Positions 25,386 through 33,373 of a stretch of 64,000 nt of DNA are shown here, piece by piece. Each line of letters opens with the position of its first letter. The stretch's first letter is position 1. The position numbers and the translations under genes were made by a program. The notes under the pieces are model-generated. The model was not told the DNA's origin and searched no databases. It worked only from the letters and a program-made list of their open reading frames with translations. The DNA is from Entomomonas sp. E2T0 (GTDB lineage Bacteria; Pseudomonadota; Gammaproteobacteria; Pseudomonadales; Pseudomonadaceae), in NCBI RefSeq assembly GCF_025985425.1, contig NZ_CP094972.1, positions 2,170,001-2,234,000 on the forward strand. The letters are read 5' to 3'.

Positions 25386-26060
25386 ATGAATACAACAAAT
25401 GCAGTCAGAAAAGAAGAAATACCATCTTCTACTGAAAAACACATCCACAGATTAGAAGAAATACCTGATCTCATGTGTGATGCTTGTGTGGTAGACAAAT
25501 ACAATAACCTAGTCTTCTTATCAGTTTGGGGACGTGATACAGCACTACAAGAGCTTTATTCGCGCATTACCTTAGCTAAAAAAGACAAAGAGTTTGGATT
25601 GGAATACCTTACTTTTAAAATAAAGGATGTACGTACACGGGTTTATGTTGGCAATGTTAAAGAGCTAACAAAGCGTTCTACTAGAACGTACAAACAAACC
25701 AAGTTTGGCACCTTATTACATACCTGGATATTTGATAAAAGTTGTATTAAGCCTGACAAAGCTAATCATACGGCATCAGTTCTACTCTGTGGTGAAATAC
25801 CTATAGAAGAATTTGTGCAATATAATTGGTCAGTCATTAAAGAGTTATGCCCATTACCACTGCTTGATCATTGGGAAACAGAAATCACACCGTTATTGAT
25901 TGATCATAAAATGTGTGAGGATCTGAAAACCCTTTTCGGACAAGTGGGGGGAATGCATCTAAAACTGGATGTAGCAAAGCTCGAACAACTTATTGGTGAT
26001 CTTATCCTACGGAATAGATTAACCACTTATCCATCCTACCATACTGGCTTACAGCATTAA
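25386..26060 (+). CDS. Conserved hypothetical ICE protein
   Basis: A 224-residue protein. The start at 25386 is set by GGAG at 25376 (6-nt spacing); Met at 25383 is an alternative. It lies 13 bp before the DUF6094 gene with a good RBS between, so both are on one transcript. Segments such as DACVVDKYNNLVFLSVWGRD and FGTLLHTWIFDKSCIKPDK suggest a beta-rich core, but no family is recognised. Genes of similar size occur next to DUF6094 genes in related ICEs, which makes a shared DNA-metabolism role plausible. Confidence 0.6.
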   Translation: MNTTNAVRKEEIPSSTEKHIHRLEEIPDLMCDACVVDKYNNLVFLSVWGRDTALQELYSRITLAKKDKEFGLEYLTFKIKDVRTRVYVGNVKELTKRSTRTYKQTKFGTLLHTWIFDKSCIKPDKANHTASVLLCGEIPIEEFVQYNWSVIKELCPLPLLDHWETEITPLLIDHKMCEDLKTLFGQVGGMHLKLDVAKLEQLIGDLILRNRLTTYPSYHTGLQH

Positions 26061-26073
26061 TAAGGAGGCTTGT

Positions 26074-27549
26074 ATGGCATTAATATTTCCAAGAGTCGCC
26101 GCAAACTTTGCAAGAAATGGTTATTACCCAACAGATGAAGCTACTATTGAGCGTATTCTAAATGCACTAGCTGCTAAAGACCCAAACCAACGCATCAGGA
26201 TCATCGATCCGACCGCAGGTGAAGGTGTAGCAATAGCAGAAATAGCGCATCATCTAGGACGTGAAAACGTTGAAGCTTATGCTGTGGAATATAACCGTGA
26301 ACGTGCTGATCATGCTAGTACCCTTGTAGACCACTGTTTACGCAGTGACCTAATGGATACAGTGATCAGCAACACAAGTTTTGGACTCCTATTTTTAAAT
26401 CCGCCCTATGGTGATATGGCTCCTGGTTACAACGGAGCTATTTATGACCAAAGCAAAGGGCGAAAACGGTTAGAAAAACTGTTTTATCAAAAGAGCTATC
26501 CGATGCTCCAGTATGGAGGAATATTGACCTACATTATTCCCTACAACCAACTGGACGATGAAGTAAGCACCTGGCTTTGTAACCACTTCTCCCAATTGAG
26601 AGTTTATGAAGCTGTTGATAAACAATTTAAACAAGTGGTGATTTTTGGTGTACGCACTAAAAAATCTGATCTTGATTTAGCTGATCGTAAAAAAATGCTT
26701 GGTGTATTCAAAGCAATATACCAGGGTGAAATGAAAGCAGAAGAACTACCCCAAGATTGGCCTTATGAATCGTATCTTGTACCCAGTAGTAAAGCTGAAC
26801 TACAACACTTTTATCAAGTCACTATGGACTCTGCTGAACTAGCCAGAGAAATAGCTAACTTAAAAGGATTGTGGCCAGACTTTAATCTGCACATGAAATA
26901 CAAACAAAGTGTACCAAGACCACCTGTAACCAAACCTAGAGACTGGCATATTGCAATGGCTCTATCGGCAGGTGAAATATCAGGCCCTATTCACTCACCT
27001 GAAACAGGCCAAACACTGATCGTAAAAGGTGATACCCATAAAGAAAAGGTAGAACACACAGAGTGGAAAACCGAACAAGATGGCAGTAAAACATTTATCA
27101 GAACACTGATAGATAAATTTGTACCAGTCATCAAAGCATGGGATATGACCGATGGTTCACCCTATAAAGGCAAAATCATCACGATCACTACAGTAAAAGA
27201 ACCAGAGCCAGAACTAAACGTCAATAATGATGAAATTGGTCTATCTACTTTATTTCCAATAGGTAGATTGCTAATGACCAGAGGTATTGATGCGCTTGTT
27301 CAACAAGGTCTTGATTTATTGCCCTATGTTACAAGGCATGGTCAAGGTGATTGGGGCGATGGTTATGCGTCTGATAACGAGCAAAATGATCGAGCCATTA
27401 AGGCGATGGTAGATGGGCACCTCTATGAGCGTGTTATGTCCACTTATACCCTTAGTCAAGAAACTGGCTTGAAAATTTGGATTATCACTGAATGGCATGG
27501 TGATGAAGATGGGCATATAACCACCGTGTTATTGCCTTCAGAATACTAG
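26074..27549 (+). CDS. DUF6094 protein (class I SAM-methyltransferase-like)
   Basis: A 491-residue protein with a Rossmann-fold methyltransferase-like N-terminal half: IIDPTAGEGVAIAEIAHHLG (SAM-binding motif I, about residue 45), VEYNRERADHA, and LLFLNPPYGDM (NPPY catalytic-type motif, about 108-114), typical for adenine-N6/amine methyltransferases. The C-terminal half is family-specific. DUF6094 proteins accompany SNF2-like helicases in PFGI-1-type ICEs. Methylation activity is predicted only. RBS AAGGAGG. Confidence 0.8.
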   Translation: MALIFPRVAANFARNGYYPTDEATIERILNALAAKDPNQRIRIIDPTAGEGVAIAEIAHHLGRENVEAYAVEYNRERADHASTLVDHCLRSDLMDTVISNTSFGLLFLNPPYGDMAPGYNGAIYDQSKGRKRLEKLFYQKSYPMLQYGGILTYIIPYNQLDDEVSTWLCNHFSQLRVYEAVDKQFKQVVIFGVRTKKSDLDLADRKKMLGVFKAIYQGEMKAEELPQDWPYESYLVPSSKAELQHFYQVTMDSAELAREIANLKGLWPDFNLHMKYKQSVPRPPVTKPRDWHIAMALSAGEISGPIHSPETGQTLIVKGDTHKEKVEHTEWKTEQDGSKTFIRTLIDKFVPVIKAWDMTDGSPYKGKIITITTVKEPEPELNVNNDEIGLSTLFPIGRLLMTRGIDALVQQGLDLLPYVTRHGQGDWGDGYASDNEQNDRAIKAMVDGHLYERVMSTYTLSQETGLKIWIITEWHGDEDGHITTVLLPSEY

Positions 27550-27577
27550 CTATTCACTAAAAAGCACTACAAAGCAA

Positions 27578-27629
27578 TCCCTTCAACGGGTATGAAAATA
27601 CCCGTGAGGAGATTCATACCCTTTTTTTA
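27578..27629 (+). promoter_or_regulatory. Attenuator/pseudoknot leader 8
   Basis: Helix A: ACGGGTA (27586-27592) with TACCCGT (27599-27605), extended by CTTCA/TGAGG. Helix B: GGGTATGAA (27588-27596) with TTCATACCC (27613-27621), perfect 9 bp, then seven T's. Confidence 0.8.
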
Positions 27630-27660
27630 TGTTTATTTTAATGAAATAAGAGGTATGAAA

Positions 27661-27990
27661 ATGACTATAGCAACACAATACTGTAATAGTATTCATTTAA
27701 CTAATGCAGTGGAGCTTGATGGAAAAATATCATTAGTAGATATATTTCTTAATGGTGTTATACGTGTTCGTGTTACAAATGAAGCTGGACACGGTAAGCA
27801 ACTAAGGGTGACTTTTAACAGTGAGCAAACCATGAAACTTGCATTAAAGCATACTCATTGGGCACGCTTACCAGCAGAAGCTAACACCGTAGTTGCAGAT
27901 ATCCATGAGAAAGGTATCCGAGTTAAGCGGACTTTTTATAGAGACTTTGATCTTCTATCCAATTTATCGGAGGGAATGACAAATGTCTGA
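27661..27990 (+). CDS. Small accessory protein, 'FDSxES/TxW' family member 2
   Basis: A 109-residue protein of unknown function. Start 27661 is chosen because AAGAGG sits 7 nt upstream; ATG 27655 would leave only 1 nt. The core RVTFNSEQTMKLALKHTHW matches its neighbours. It overlaps the next gene by 8 bp. Probably a fold of one beta-sheet and a helix packed by the conserved Trp (inference). Confidence 0.6.
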   Translation: MTIATQYCNSIHLTNAVELDGKISLVDIFLNGVIRVRVTNEAGHGKQLRVTFNSEQTMKLALKHTHWARLPAEANTVVADIHEKGIRVKRTFYRDFDLLSNLSEGMTNV

Positions 27991-28339
27991 ATTACAACAA
28001 ATGATTGATAATACTAAAACAGTATTAACGTGGGGGCTTTGGACACAGCCTTTTAAAGTTACGTTTAACAGACGTATAAGAGAAGGTGTGGATAAAAAAC
28101 CTGCAATGATACTAGATGGTATTAAATACATTAATATTAAAAAACATAGAGTACGTTTAACTTTTTGGAGTAAAAAGGATTGCCTGAAAGCCCTTAAGTT
28201 GACAGGTTGGACTTATACAGAGGATAAACCTACTCTCATTGAAACTTACAGACAGGGAGAATTCCTCATCTGTAATCAACATAAAATTCTTTTTGATAAT
28301 GCTCTATGTGTAAGAGCAAGATCATTAGGAATGAAATAA
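27983..28339 (+). CDS. Small accessory protein, 'FDSxES/TxW' family member 3
   Basis: A 118-residue protein; core RLTFWSKKDCLKALKLTGW. GGAGGG lies 8 nt before the ATG at 27983. Sequence outside the core has diverged strongly from members 2, 4 and 5, although the spacing of the strand-helix-Trp unit is kept. Translationally coupled to member 2. Function unknown. Confidence 0.6.
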   Translation: MSELQQMIDNTKTVLTWGLWTQPFKVTFNRRIREGVDKKPAMILDGIKYINIKKHRVRLTFWSKKDCLKALKLTGWTYTEDKPTLIETYRQGEFLICNQHKILFDNALCVRARSLGMK

Positions 28340-28346
28340 CTAACAA

Positions 28347-28387
28347 CCCACAGGGTATGTGATTACCCTTGGGTACATTCATACCCT
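28347..28387 (+). promoter_or_regulatory. Attenuator/pseudoknot leader 9
   Basis: Helix A: CCCACAGGGTA (28347-28357) with TACCCTTGGG (28364-28373). Helix B: AGGGTATG (28352-28359) with CATACCCT (28380-28387), perfect 8 bp, followed by AATTATTTT. Confidence 0.75.
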
Positions 28388-28406
28388 AATTATTTTGGAG
28401 TATGTA

Positions 28407-28733
28407 ATGTGTGCTAATGAAAAAAATTTTATTGTTACCTTATCTAATGGACATGACCTAGAAGGTGAGTTTGTTGCAGATGAATGTGTACTTATGGGTG
28501 TTAAACATATTTCATTTAATTATATGTTTGATACAGACAGTAGCATAACAGTGCAATTTGATTCTGAAGAATCCTATCAACAAGCTTTAAAGCAGACTGA
28601 TTGGAGACTGTCTTTGAATCATAATCATAGTCTAGGTATTAATTGTACTGAAGGTGCGGTAAGAGTATTTGATATTGTTTATGAAAAAATAGATGTATCT
28701 CCTGATGTAAAAGCAGAGAGGGCATCACAATGA
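28407..28733 (+). CDS. Small accessory protein, 'FDSxES/TxW' family member 4
   Basis: A 108-residue acidic protein; core TVQFDSEESYQQALKQTDW is the clearest form of the family pattern. The start at 28407 follows TTGGAG; the longer frame from 28359 runs through leader 9. It overlaps the next gene by four bases (ATGA). Unknown function. Confidence 0.6.
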   Translation: MCANEKNFIVTLSNGHDLEGEFVADECVLMGVKHISFNYMFDTDSSITVQFDSEESYQQALKQTDWRLSLNHNHSLGINCTEGAVRVFDIVYEKIDVSPDVKAERASQ

Positions 28734-29059
28734 GTACAAAAAATACTAAAGCGTTACAAGTATTAACGTTAATGTATGGTCGTTTTAATGAGGAAGATGA
28801 GCAAAGTAGTGTGTTATTAGGCCCTATGCTAACAGGTATCACTAAGTTAGCTTATTGCAATCTAACGATTAGGCTCTACTTTGATTCAAAAGAGTCATTA
28901 GCAGAAGCTAAACGCCAAACAGGATGGGAACAATATAATGATAAATCACTGATTATGCCAGGTTTTAATAATTATATAGTGACCAACGTTGCTATTCCAA
29001 ATAGTGATGCTAGATCAATTGTTTACTATAGCCATTGGGATATAGAAGCAATAGGTTAA
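28730..29059 (+). CDS. Small accessory protein, 'FDSxES/TxW' family member 5
   Basis: A 109-residue protein; core RLYFDSKESLAEAKRQTGW. Coupled to member 4 by an ATGA overlap and without its own leader. Members 2-5 form two coupled pairs (27661/27983 and 28407/28730), each pair behind one leader. Unknown function. Confidence 0.6.
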   Translation: MSTKNTKALQVLTLMYGRFNEEDEQSSVLLGPMLTGITKLAYCNLTIRLYFDSKESLAEAKRQTGWEQYNDKSLIMPGFNNYIVTNVAIPNSDARSIVYYSHWDIEAIG

Positions 29060-29069
29060 TGAAAAAAAC

Positions 29070-29086
29070 TGTGTACAGTGTACACA
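29070..29086. promoter_or_regulatory. AGT-centred palindromic operator, type A (copy 2)
   Basis: Same 17-mer as 21787-21803. It sits 11 nt before leader 10 and the helicase gene. No -35/-10 pair of quality is visible next to it, so it may instead act on passing transcription. Confidence 0.65.
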
Positions 29087-29096
29087 ACATTTATAA

Positions 29097-29150
29097 ACCC
29101 ACAGGGTATGAACAATACCCTATGGGTAGCTGTGTTCATGCCCTGTTTTT
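29097..29150 (+). promoter_or_regulatory. Attenuator/pseudoknot leader 10
   Basis: Helix A: ACCCACAGGGTAT (29097-29109) with ATACCCTATGGGT (29115-29127), one mismatch. Helix B: CAGGGTATGAACA (29102-29114) with TGTTCATGCCCTG (29133-29145), 13 bp with one G-U, then TTTTTCTTATTTT. One of the longest helix B examples. Confidence 0.85.
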
Positions 29151-29172
29151 CTTATTTTATTGGAGAAACAAC

Positions 29173-31524
29173 ATGAACACAGCACTACAAACGATACAAA
29201 ACATACCAGGTAAGGGACTCGTACAAGACCTTAGTGTATTTATTAATACCTTTAAAGGCCAACTACTAGACTCATTAGGACAATCTAATCCACCTGTGTA
29301 CACACCCGAAAAAGCCAATCCTATTCGCCAAGCGATAATGGATAACCTGAGTCGTCAGCCATTTCCTGCCCAAGCAGAGATAGTGCAAGCAGTTTGTGCG
29401 CTCTTAATAGAGCGTAATGAACCTGCGGCCATTATCAATGCAGAAATGGGTTCTGGGAAGTCGATGATGGCTATTACGATCGCAGCAGTATTATTTGCTG
29501 AAGGTTATAAACGATCATTAATTATTTCACCACCCCATTTAGTTTACAAATGGCGACGTGAAATACTAGAAACAGTACCCCATGCCAAAGTATGGGTAAT
29601 GAATGGTCCTGATACATTAGCAAAGCTTCTGCAAGCCAGAGAAGCGTTAAAGGTTAAAAGTGAAGATGTGCCAGAGTTTTATATTCTTGGTCGTGTCAGA
29701 ATGCGTATGGGCTACCATTGGCAACCTGTATGCAGAAAGGGACGATTTGTTGAACGTTACTTGGATGAAGCTTCACAAAAAACCTTTACTAAAATAAGAC
29801 CAGCAGCCTGTTGTCCAGACTGTTTTAGTCACATTATTAATCCAAAAACAGAGCAACCTTACACACCTGAAGAGTTTTATGACATTAAAAATCAACAACA
29901 GTGTGAGAGTTGTGGTAGTAAGCTTTGGACATTAATGAATGGCAAAAAAGTCGAGGTTAAACAAAAAGGTTCAAAGGCTGAAGAAATCGAGCAACATGAT
30001 TTTCGGAAGCAACTGGTTAAAGAAATGTGCAAGATTCCTACTATTGGTTCTGCAACAGCTAACAAACTCATCAATACGTTTGGTACTGAATTTATTGCGG
30101 AAATGTTGGTAGACAATGTACATAACTTTATTAACCTAATGGATGAACAAGGCGACTTAGTCTTTAATGATAGCCAAGCGGTACGTATGGAACGTGCTTT
30201 GGGCAAAATAGAGTTTAGTTTTGGGCAGGGTGGATACCAAGCCTCAGAGTTTATTAAACGCTATTTACCCCAAGGCTACTTTGATCTAATGATCGTGGAT
30301 GAAGGTCACGAATACAAGAACGAAGGTTCAGCTCAAGGCCAAGCAATGGGAGTACTTGCCAGTAAAGTAAGAAAAATTGTCTTACTGACAGGTACCTTGA
30401 TGGGAGGCTATGCAGCAGATCTCTTTTACTTACTGTTTCGAGTCATCACGAGCAGAATGATTGAAGATGGGTATAAGCCCAATGAACGCGGTAGTCTAGC
30501 TACAGCCTCAACAGCATTCCAACGTGATCATGGTGTATTAAAAGACATCTTTACTGAAAAACAAGGGGAAAGCCACAAGACAGCGAAGGGCAATAAAATG
30601 GTCCATCGTACCTCTAAGGCTCCTGGTTTTGGTCCTAAAGGTATTTTACGGTATGTACTACCTTTCACTGTTTTCTTGAAACTTAAGGAAATTGGTGGAG
30701 ATATACTACCTGACTATACCGAGGAGTTTGTTGAAGTAGATATGACAGACGACCAACAAGAAGCTTATAACTACCTTGTTGGTACCTTAACTACCTTATT
30801 GAAAAAAGCATTAGCACGAGGGGATACCTCGCTGCTAGGTGTAGTACTTAATACCTTATTAGCATGGCCTGATTGTTGTTTTAGAGAGGAAGAAGTAACG
30901 CATCCAAGGGATACAAACGATGATGGTACACACAAAGTATTGGCGACAGTTGAAAGCCTATTTACTTCAGTGGACATCATGCCCAAAGAAGCGGAACTGA
31001 TCCGAATTTGCCGAGAGGAAAAAGCGAATAATCGACGTGTTCTTGTGTATACGACCTACACACAGACCAGAGATACAACGCATAGACTCAAGACAATATT
31101 AGAGCGAGAAGGCTTTAAGGTAGGCGTCCTAAAGTGTAAACCAGAGGAACGCGAAGACTGGATTTTGGCACGAGTAGATGAGGGCATTGATATACTTATC
31201 TGCAATCCAGAACAAGTTAAAACGGGACTCGATCTTTTGGACTTTCCTACCATTGTATTCATGCAGACGGGTTGGAGTGTGTACACCATGATGCAAGCCA
31301 GCCGAAGGTCTTGGCGGATAGGGCAAACACTGGCTGTTAGAGTGCTATTTTTAGGTTATAGAGATACGACACAGATAAACTGTTTAGAACTCATGGCCAA
31401 AAAAATAGCGGTTACCCAAAGTACATCGGGTGATATACCTGATAGCGGTTTAGATTGCTTAAATCCAGACAGTGAGTCAGTAGAAATGGCATTAGCTAAA
31501 CAACTACTGGCAAAAGCGGCTTAA
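29173..31524 (+). CDS. SNF2-like DEAD/DEAH helicase of PFGI-1-type ICEs
   Basis: A 783-residue helicase. Walker A is NAEMGSGKSMMAI (about residues 90-102), motif II is DEGHEYKNE (about 376), and the C-terminal RecA-like domain ends with ASRRSWRIGQ (motif VI of SNF2 type, about 708). A zinc-ribbon-like insertion (CCPDCF about 213 and CESCGSKLW about 243) follows motif Ia. Start 29173 follows GGAGAAAC; the longer frame from 29035 crosses leader 10. It likely works with the DUF6094 protein in element DNA processing. Confidence 0.85.
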   Translation: MNTALQTIQNIPGKGLVQDLSVFINTFKGQLLDSLGQSNPPVYTPEKANPIRQAIMDNLSRQPFPAQAEIVQAVCALLIERNEPAAIINAEMGSGKSMMAITIAAVLFAEGYKRSLIISPPHLVYKWRREILETVPHAKVWVMNGPDTLAKLLQAREALKVKSEDVPEFYILGRVRMRMGYHWQPVCRKGRFVERYLDEASQKTFTKIRPAACCPDCFSHIINPKTEQPYTPEEFYDIKNQQQCESCGSKLWTLMNGKKVEVKQKGSKAEEIEQHDFRKQLVKEMCKIPTIGSATANKLINTFGTEFIAEMLVDNVHNFINLMDEQGDLVFNDSQAVRMERALGKIEFSFGQGGYQASEFIKRYLPQGYFDLMIVDEGHEYKNEGSAQGQAMGVLASKVRKIVLLTGTLMGGYAADLFYLLFRVITSRMIEDGYKPNERGSLATASTAFQRDHGVLKDIFTEKQGESHKTAKGNKMVHRTSKAPGFGPKGILRYVLPFTVFLKLKEIGGDILPDYTEEFVEVDMTDDQQEAYNYLVGTLTTLLKKALARGDTSLLGVVLNTLLAWPDCCFREEEVTHPRDTNDDGTHKVLATVESLFTSVDIMPKEAELIRICREEKANNRRVLVYTTYTQTRDTTHRLKTILEREGFKVGVLKCKPEEREDWILARVDEGIDILICNPEQVKTGLDLLDFPTIVFMQTGWSVYTMMQASRRSWRIGQTLAVRVLFLGYRDTTQINCLELMAKKIAVTQSTSGDIPDSGLDCLNPDSESVEMALAKQLLAKAA

Positions 31525-31536
31525 TAAACAACTCAC

Positions 31537-31580
31537 CCACCAGGGAGAAACTTCCCTGGTGGAAGTTTCTCCTTCTTTTT
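31537..31580 (+). promoter_or_regulatory. Attenuator/pseudoknot leader 11
   Basis: Helix A: CCACCAGGGA (31537-31546) with TCCCTGGTGG (31553-31562), perfect. Helix B: GGAGAAACTT (31544-31553) with AAGTTTCTCC (31563-31572), perfect, then TTCTTTTT. It precedes a broken gene yet both helices are intact. Confidence 0.85.
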
Positions 31581-31592
31581 AGGAGAAAAAAT

Positions 31593-31801
31593 ATGTTAGA
31601 TCTATCGAACACTGTGTATAACAGTGATTATACAAAATTAGCTTATTTAATTGCACGAAGCTTAGCTGATCTGCGTTATTCATTACCCAATGATGATCAA
31701 CTTCTTAGTGTAATTAAAAATGGTGATAGCTCAACCGATTTATTCCTCATGTAGAAAGCTTTTTACCAGATTATCTGATAATTAACCTAGCTGAAGAATA
31801 A
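31593..31801 (+). pseudogene. Internally deleted member of the 32-33 kb paralog family
   Basis: An ATG at 31593 with RBS AGGAGAA opens 53 codons ending at TAG 31752. The segment ADLRYSLPNDDQLLSVIKN matches the 'LPxEDxVxxxFK' region of the proteins at 31877 and 32666. In another frame the following bases read SFLPDYLIINLAEE then stop at 31801, resembling the C-termini of the paralogs (AEFIVINIKA; PDFLVLYAS). The middle (about 170 codons) is missing and the joint is frameshifted. Confidence 0.7.
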
Positions 31802-31815
31802 AAAACTTTAACACA

Positions 31816-31849
31816 CCCATTGGGGATACTCCCCAGTGGGAGTATCTTC
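31816..31849 (+). promoter_or_regulatory. Attenuator/pseudoknot leader 12
   Basis: Helix A: CCCATTGGGG (31816-31825) with CCCCAGTGGG (31831-31840), one G-U. Helix B: GGGGATACT (31822-31830) with AGTATCTTC (31841-31849), or GATACTCCC with GGGAGTATC; T-rich after 31850. Confidence 0.75.
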
Positions 31850-31876
31850 AATTTTATTATTATCTTGGAGATTATT

Positions 31877-32572
31877 ATGTCAAAAGCAATTGCAAACATT
31901 GTAAATACAGGTTATTCGTTACTAGCCTATGATTTGTATGATTTTGTGAAGAATCGGGGACAATTACCTGATGAAGACACAGTCCTACAGATATTTAAAG
32001 AGAGTACTGATTTTAATGAAGTAGGTAATCAGCTAAACCATGTATTTTTAGAATGTACCAGAGAAGCATTATTAAATGCAGTGTCTCAGGAATACAGAGA
32101 AAAAGTACGTGCTATGCTACTAATACGGGAAGATCTACAAGATAACTCTACTGAAGATCAATTTGAAATTCGATTTTTAGATAGAACGTTAGACTATGTA
32201 GATACTGCTGTACTGGATGACTTTTATTTTTCATTGAAAAAATATGAGCGAGATTACCTAGCTAATAACCTTACTAGTAAAGTAACGTTTTCATTTGAAG
32301 CTCCTAATCAATTGATAGATTCGCTGTTAGAAATAGAAGGAATAAATACCTTTCTTTATCAAACAGCAGTTGAACCATCGGATAAGAGAGAATATGAAAC
32401 GTACATTTTGCACCAAGGACTTATTAGGCAATCATGGAAGTCACAAGAAGTTAGCTTTGAAAAGTTATCACAGCTTCATAGCTTAATACGCCCTTATATG
32501 GGAAATTTAAGAGATGATTCTGTGACACATCCTTTTAATGCAGAATTTATTGTGATCAATATAAAAGCTTAA
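31877..32572 (+). CDS. Hypothetical accessory protein, 'LPxED' paralog family A
   Basis: A 231-residue acidic protein of unknown function. Start 31877 follows TTGGAG. Its N-terminus (MSKAIANIVNTGYSLLAYDLYD, GQLPDEDTVLQIFK) aligns with that of the next gene (MSRVIVALTETGYSPIADSLYE, GNLPEEDEVIALFK), and both end in a hydrophobic strand (FIVINIKA / FLVLYASYTN). No catalytic motif is seen. The family also includes the shorter gene at 33374 and the remnant at 31593. Confidence 0.6.
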   Translation: MSKAIANIVNTGYSLLAYDLYDFVKNRGQLPDEDTVLQIFKESTDFNEVGNQLNHVFLECTREALLNAVSQEYREKVRAMLLIREDLQDNSTEDQFEIRFLDRTLDYVDTAVLDDFYFSLKKYERDYLANNLTSKVTFSFEAPNQLIDSLLEIEGINTFLYQTAVEPSDKREYETYILHQGLIRQSWKSQEVSFEKLSQLHSLIRPYMGNLRDDSVTHPFNAEFIVINIKA

Positions 32573-32588
32573 TAAGTCAAACACTACA

Positions 32589-32633
32589 CCCACTGGGGAA
32601 ATACAACTTCCCAGTGGGGCGTTGTGTTTCTCC
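32589..32633 (+). promoter_or_regulatory. Attenuator/pseudoknot leader 13
   Basis: Helix A: CCCACTGGGGAA (32589-32600) with TTCCCAGTGGGG (32608-32619). Helix B: GGGGAAATACAAC (32595-32607) with GTTGTGTTTCTCC (32621-32633), 13 bp with two G-U. The whole hairpin loop takes part in helix B, so a pseudoknot or a switch is possible. Confidence 0.85.
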
Positions 32634-32665
32634 AAATTAACTATTATTTATTTGGAGATTTAATG

Positions 32666-33364
32666 ATGAGTCGTGTCATCGTGGCATTAACAGAAACTGG
32701 CTACTCACCTATTGCGGATAGTCTTTATGAGTATATTCAATTTGAGGGTAATTTACCTGAAGAAGATGAAGTTATAGCGTTATTTAAAGACAATGCAGGT
32801 AACTTATCAGAATATGGCCATAAGCTAAATAGATTGTTTATAGAGCGTGTACAACATATTTTATTATGTGGTGTTCGTACACCTATCTATGAGCAAGCTA
32901 AAAAATTGCTAAGAATTGAGGAAAATTTCTGTGAGGAGGATTCTAGTAATGATAGTTTTAAAATTAGCTTTGCTGGAATAACCTATCAAGATCCTTCTAC
33001 TGAAGAATTAGAGGCCCTTGATGTAATCATTAGAAATTATAGCCTTACTTATTTACAAGACAATGTGGTAGTAGCTAATACTTATACTTTGTCGGTTCCT
33101 GCCGAGGCAGTGAATAAGATAAAAGAAATAGATACGGATGGTATTTGTGAGCCAATAGTTGATTATAGCTGTGGCGTATCCAGTACTCATATTATTGAGA
33201 CAGGATATTTAAGAGAGCGAGTTGAACAAAATGGTGATGGTACAAATGTACAAGAATACTATGAAAGTATTTGGAAAATAATCAGTGATTATATTCCAAA
33301 CTTTATGGAGATTAAGGCACATAAGCCTGATTTCTTAGTACTTTATGCATCCTATACAAATTAG
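32666..33364 (+). CDS. Hypothetical accessory protein, 'LPxED' paralog family B
   Basis: A 232-residue acidic protein, paralog of the gene at 31877 over most of its length but strongly diverged. ATG 32666 (GGAG 8 nt upstream) is preferred to ATG 32663 because it aligns with the paralog start. Preceded by leader 13 and followed after 9 bp by a third paralog. Function unknown. Confidence 0.6.
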   Translation: MSRVIVALTETGYSPIADSLYEYIQFEGNLPEEDEVIALFKDNAGNLSEYGHKLNRLFIERVQHILLCGVRTPIYEQAKKLLRIEENFCEEDSSNDSFKISFAGITYQDPSTEELEALDVIIRNYSLTYLQDNVVVANTYTLSVPAEAVNKIKEIDTDGICEPIVDYSCGVSSTHIIETGYLRERVEQNGDGTNVQEYYESIWKIISDYIPNFMEIKAHKPDFLVLYASYTN

Positions 33365-33373
33365 GAAATCACT

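Noticed and set aside
22061-32633. CRISPR-like array, suggested by the recurring short inverted repeats
   Set aside because: Copies differ in sequence, spacing is hundreds of bases to kilobases, every copy is tied to a gene start, and no cas genes are present.
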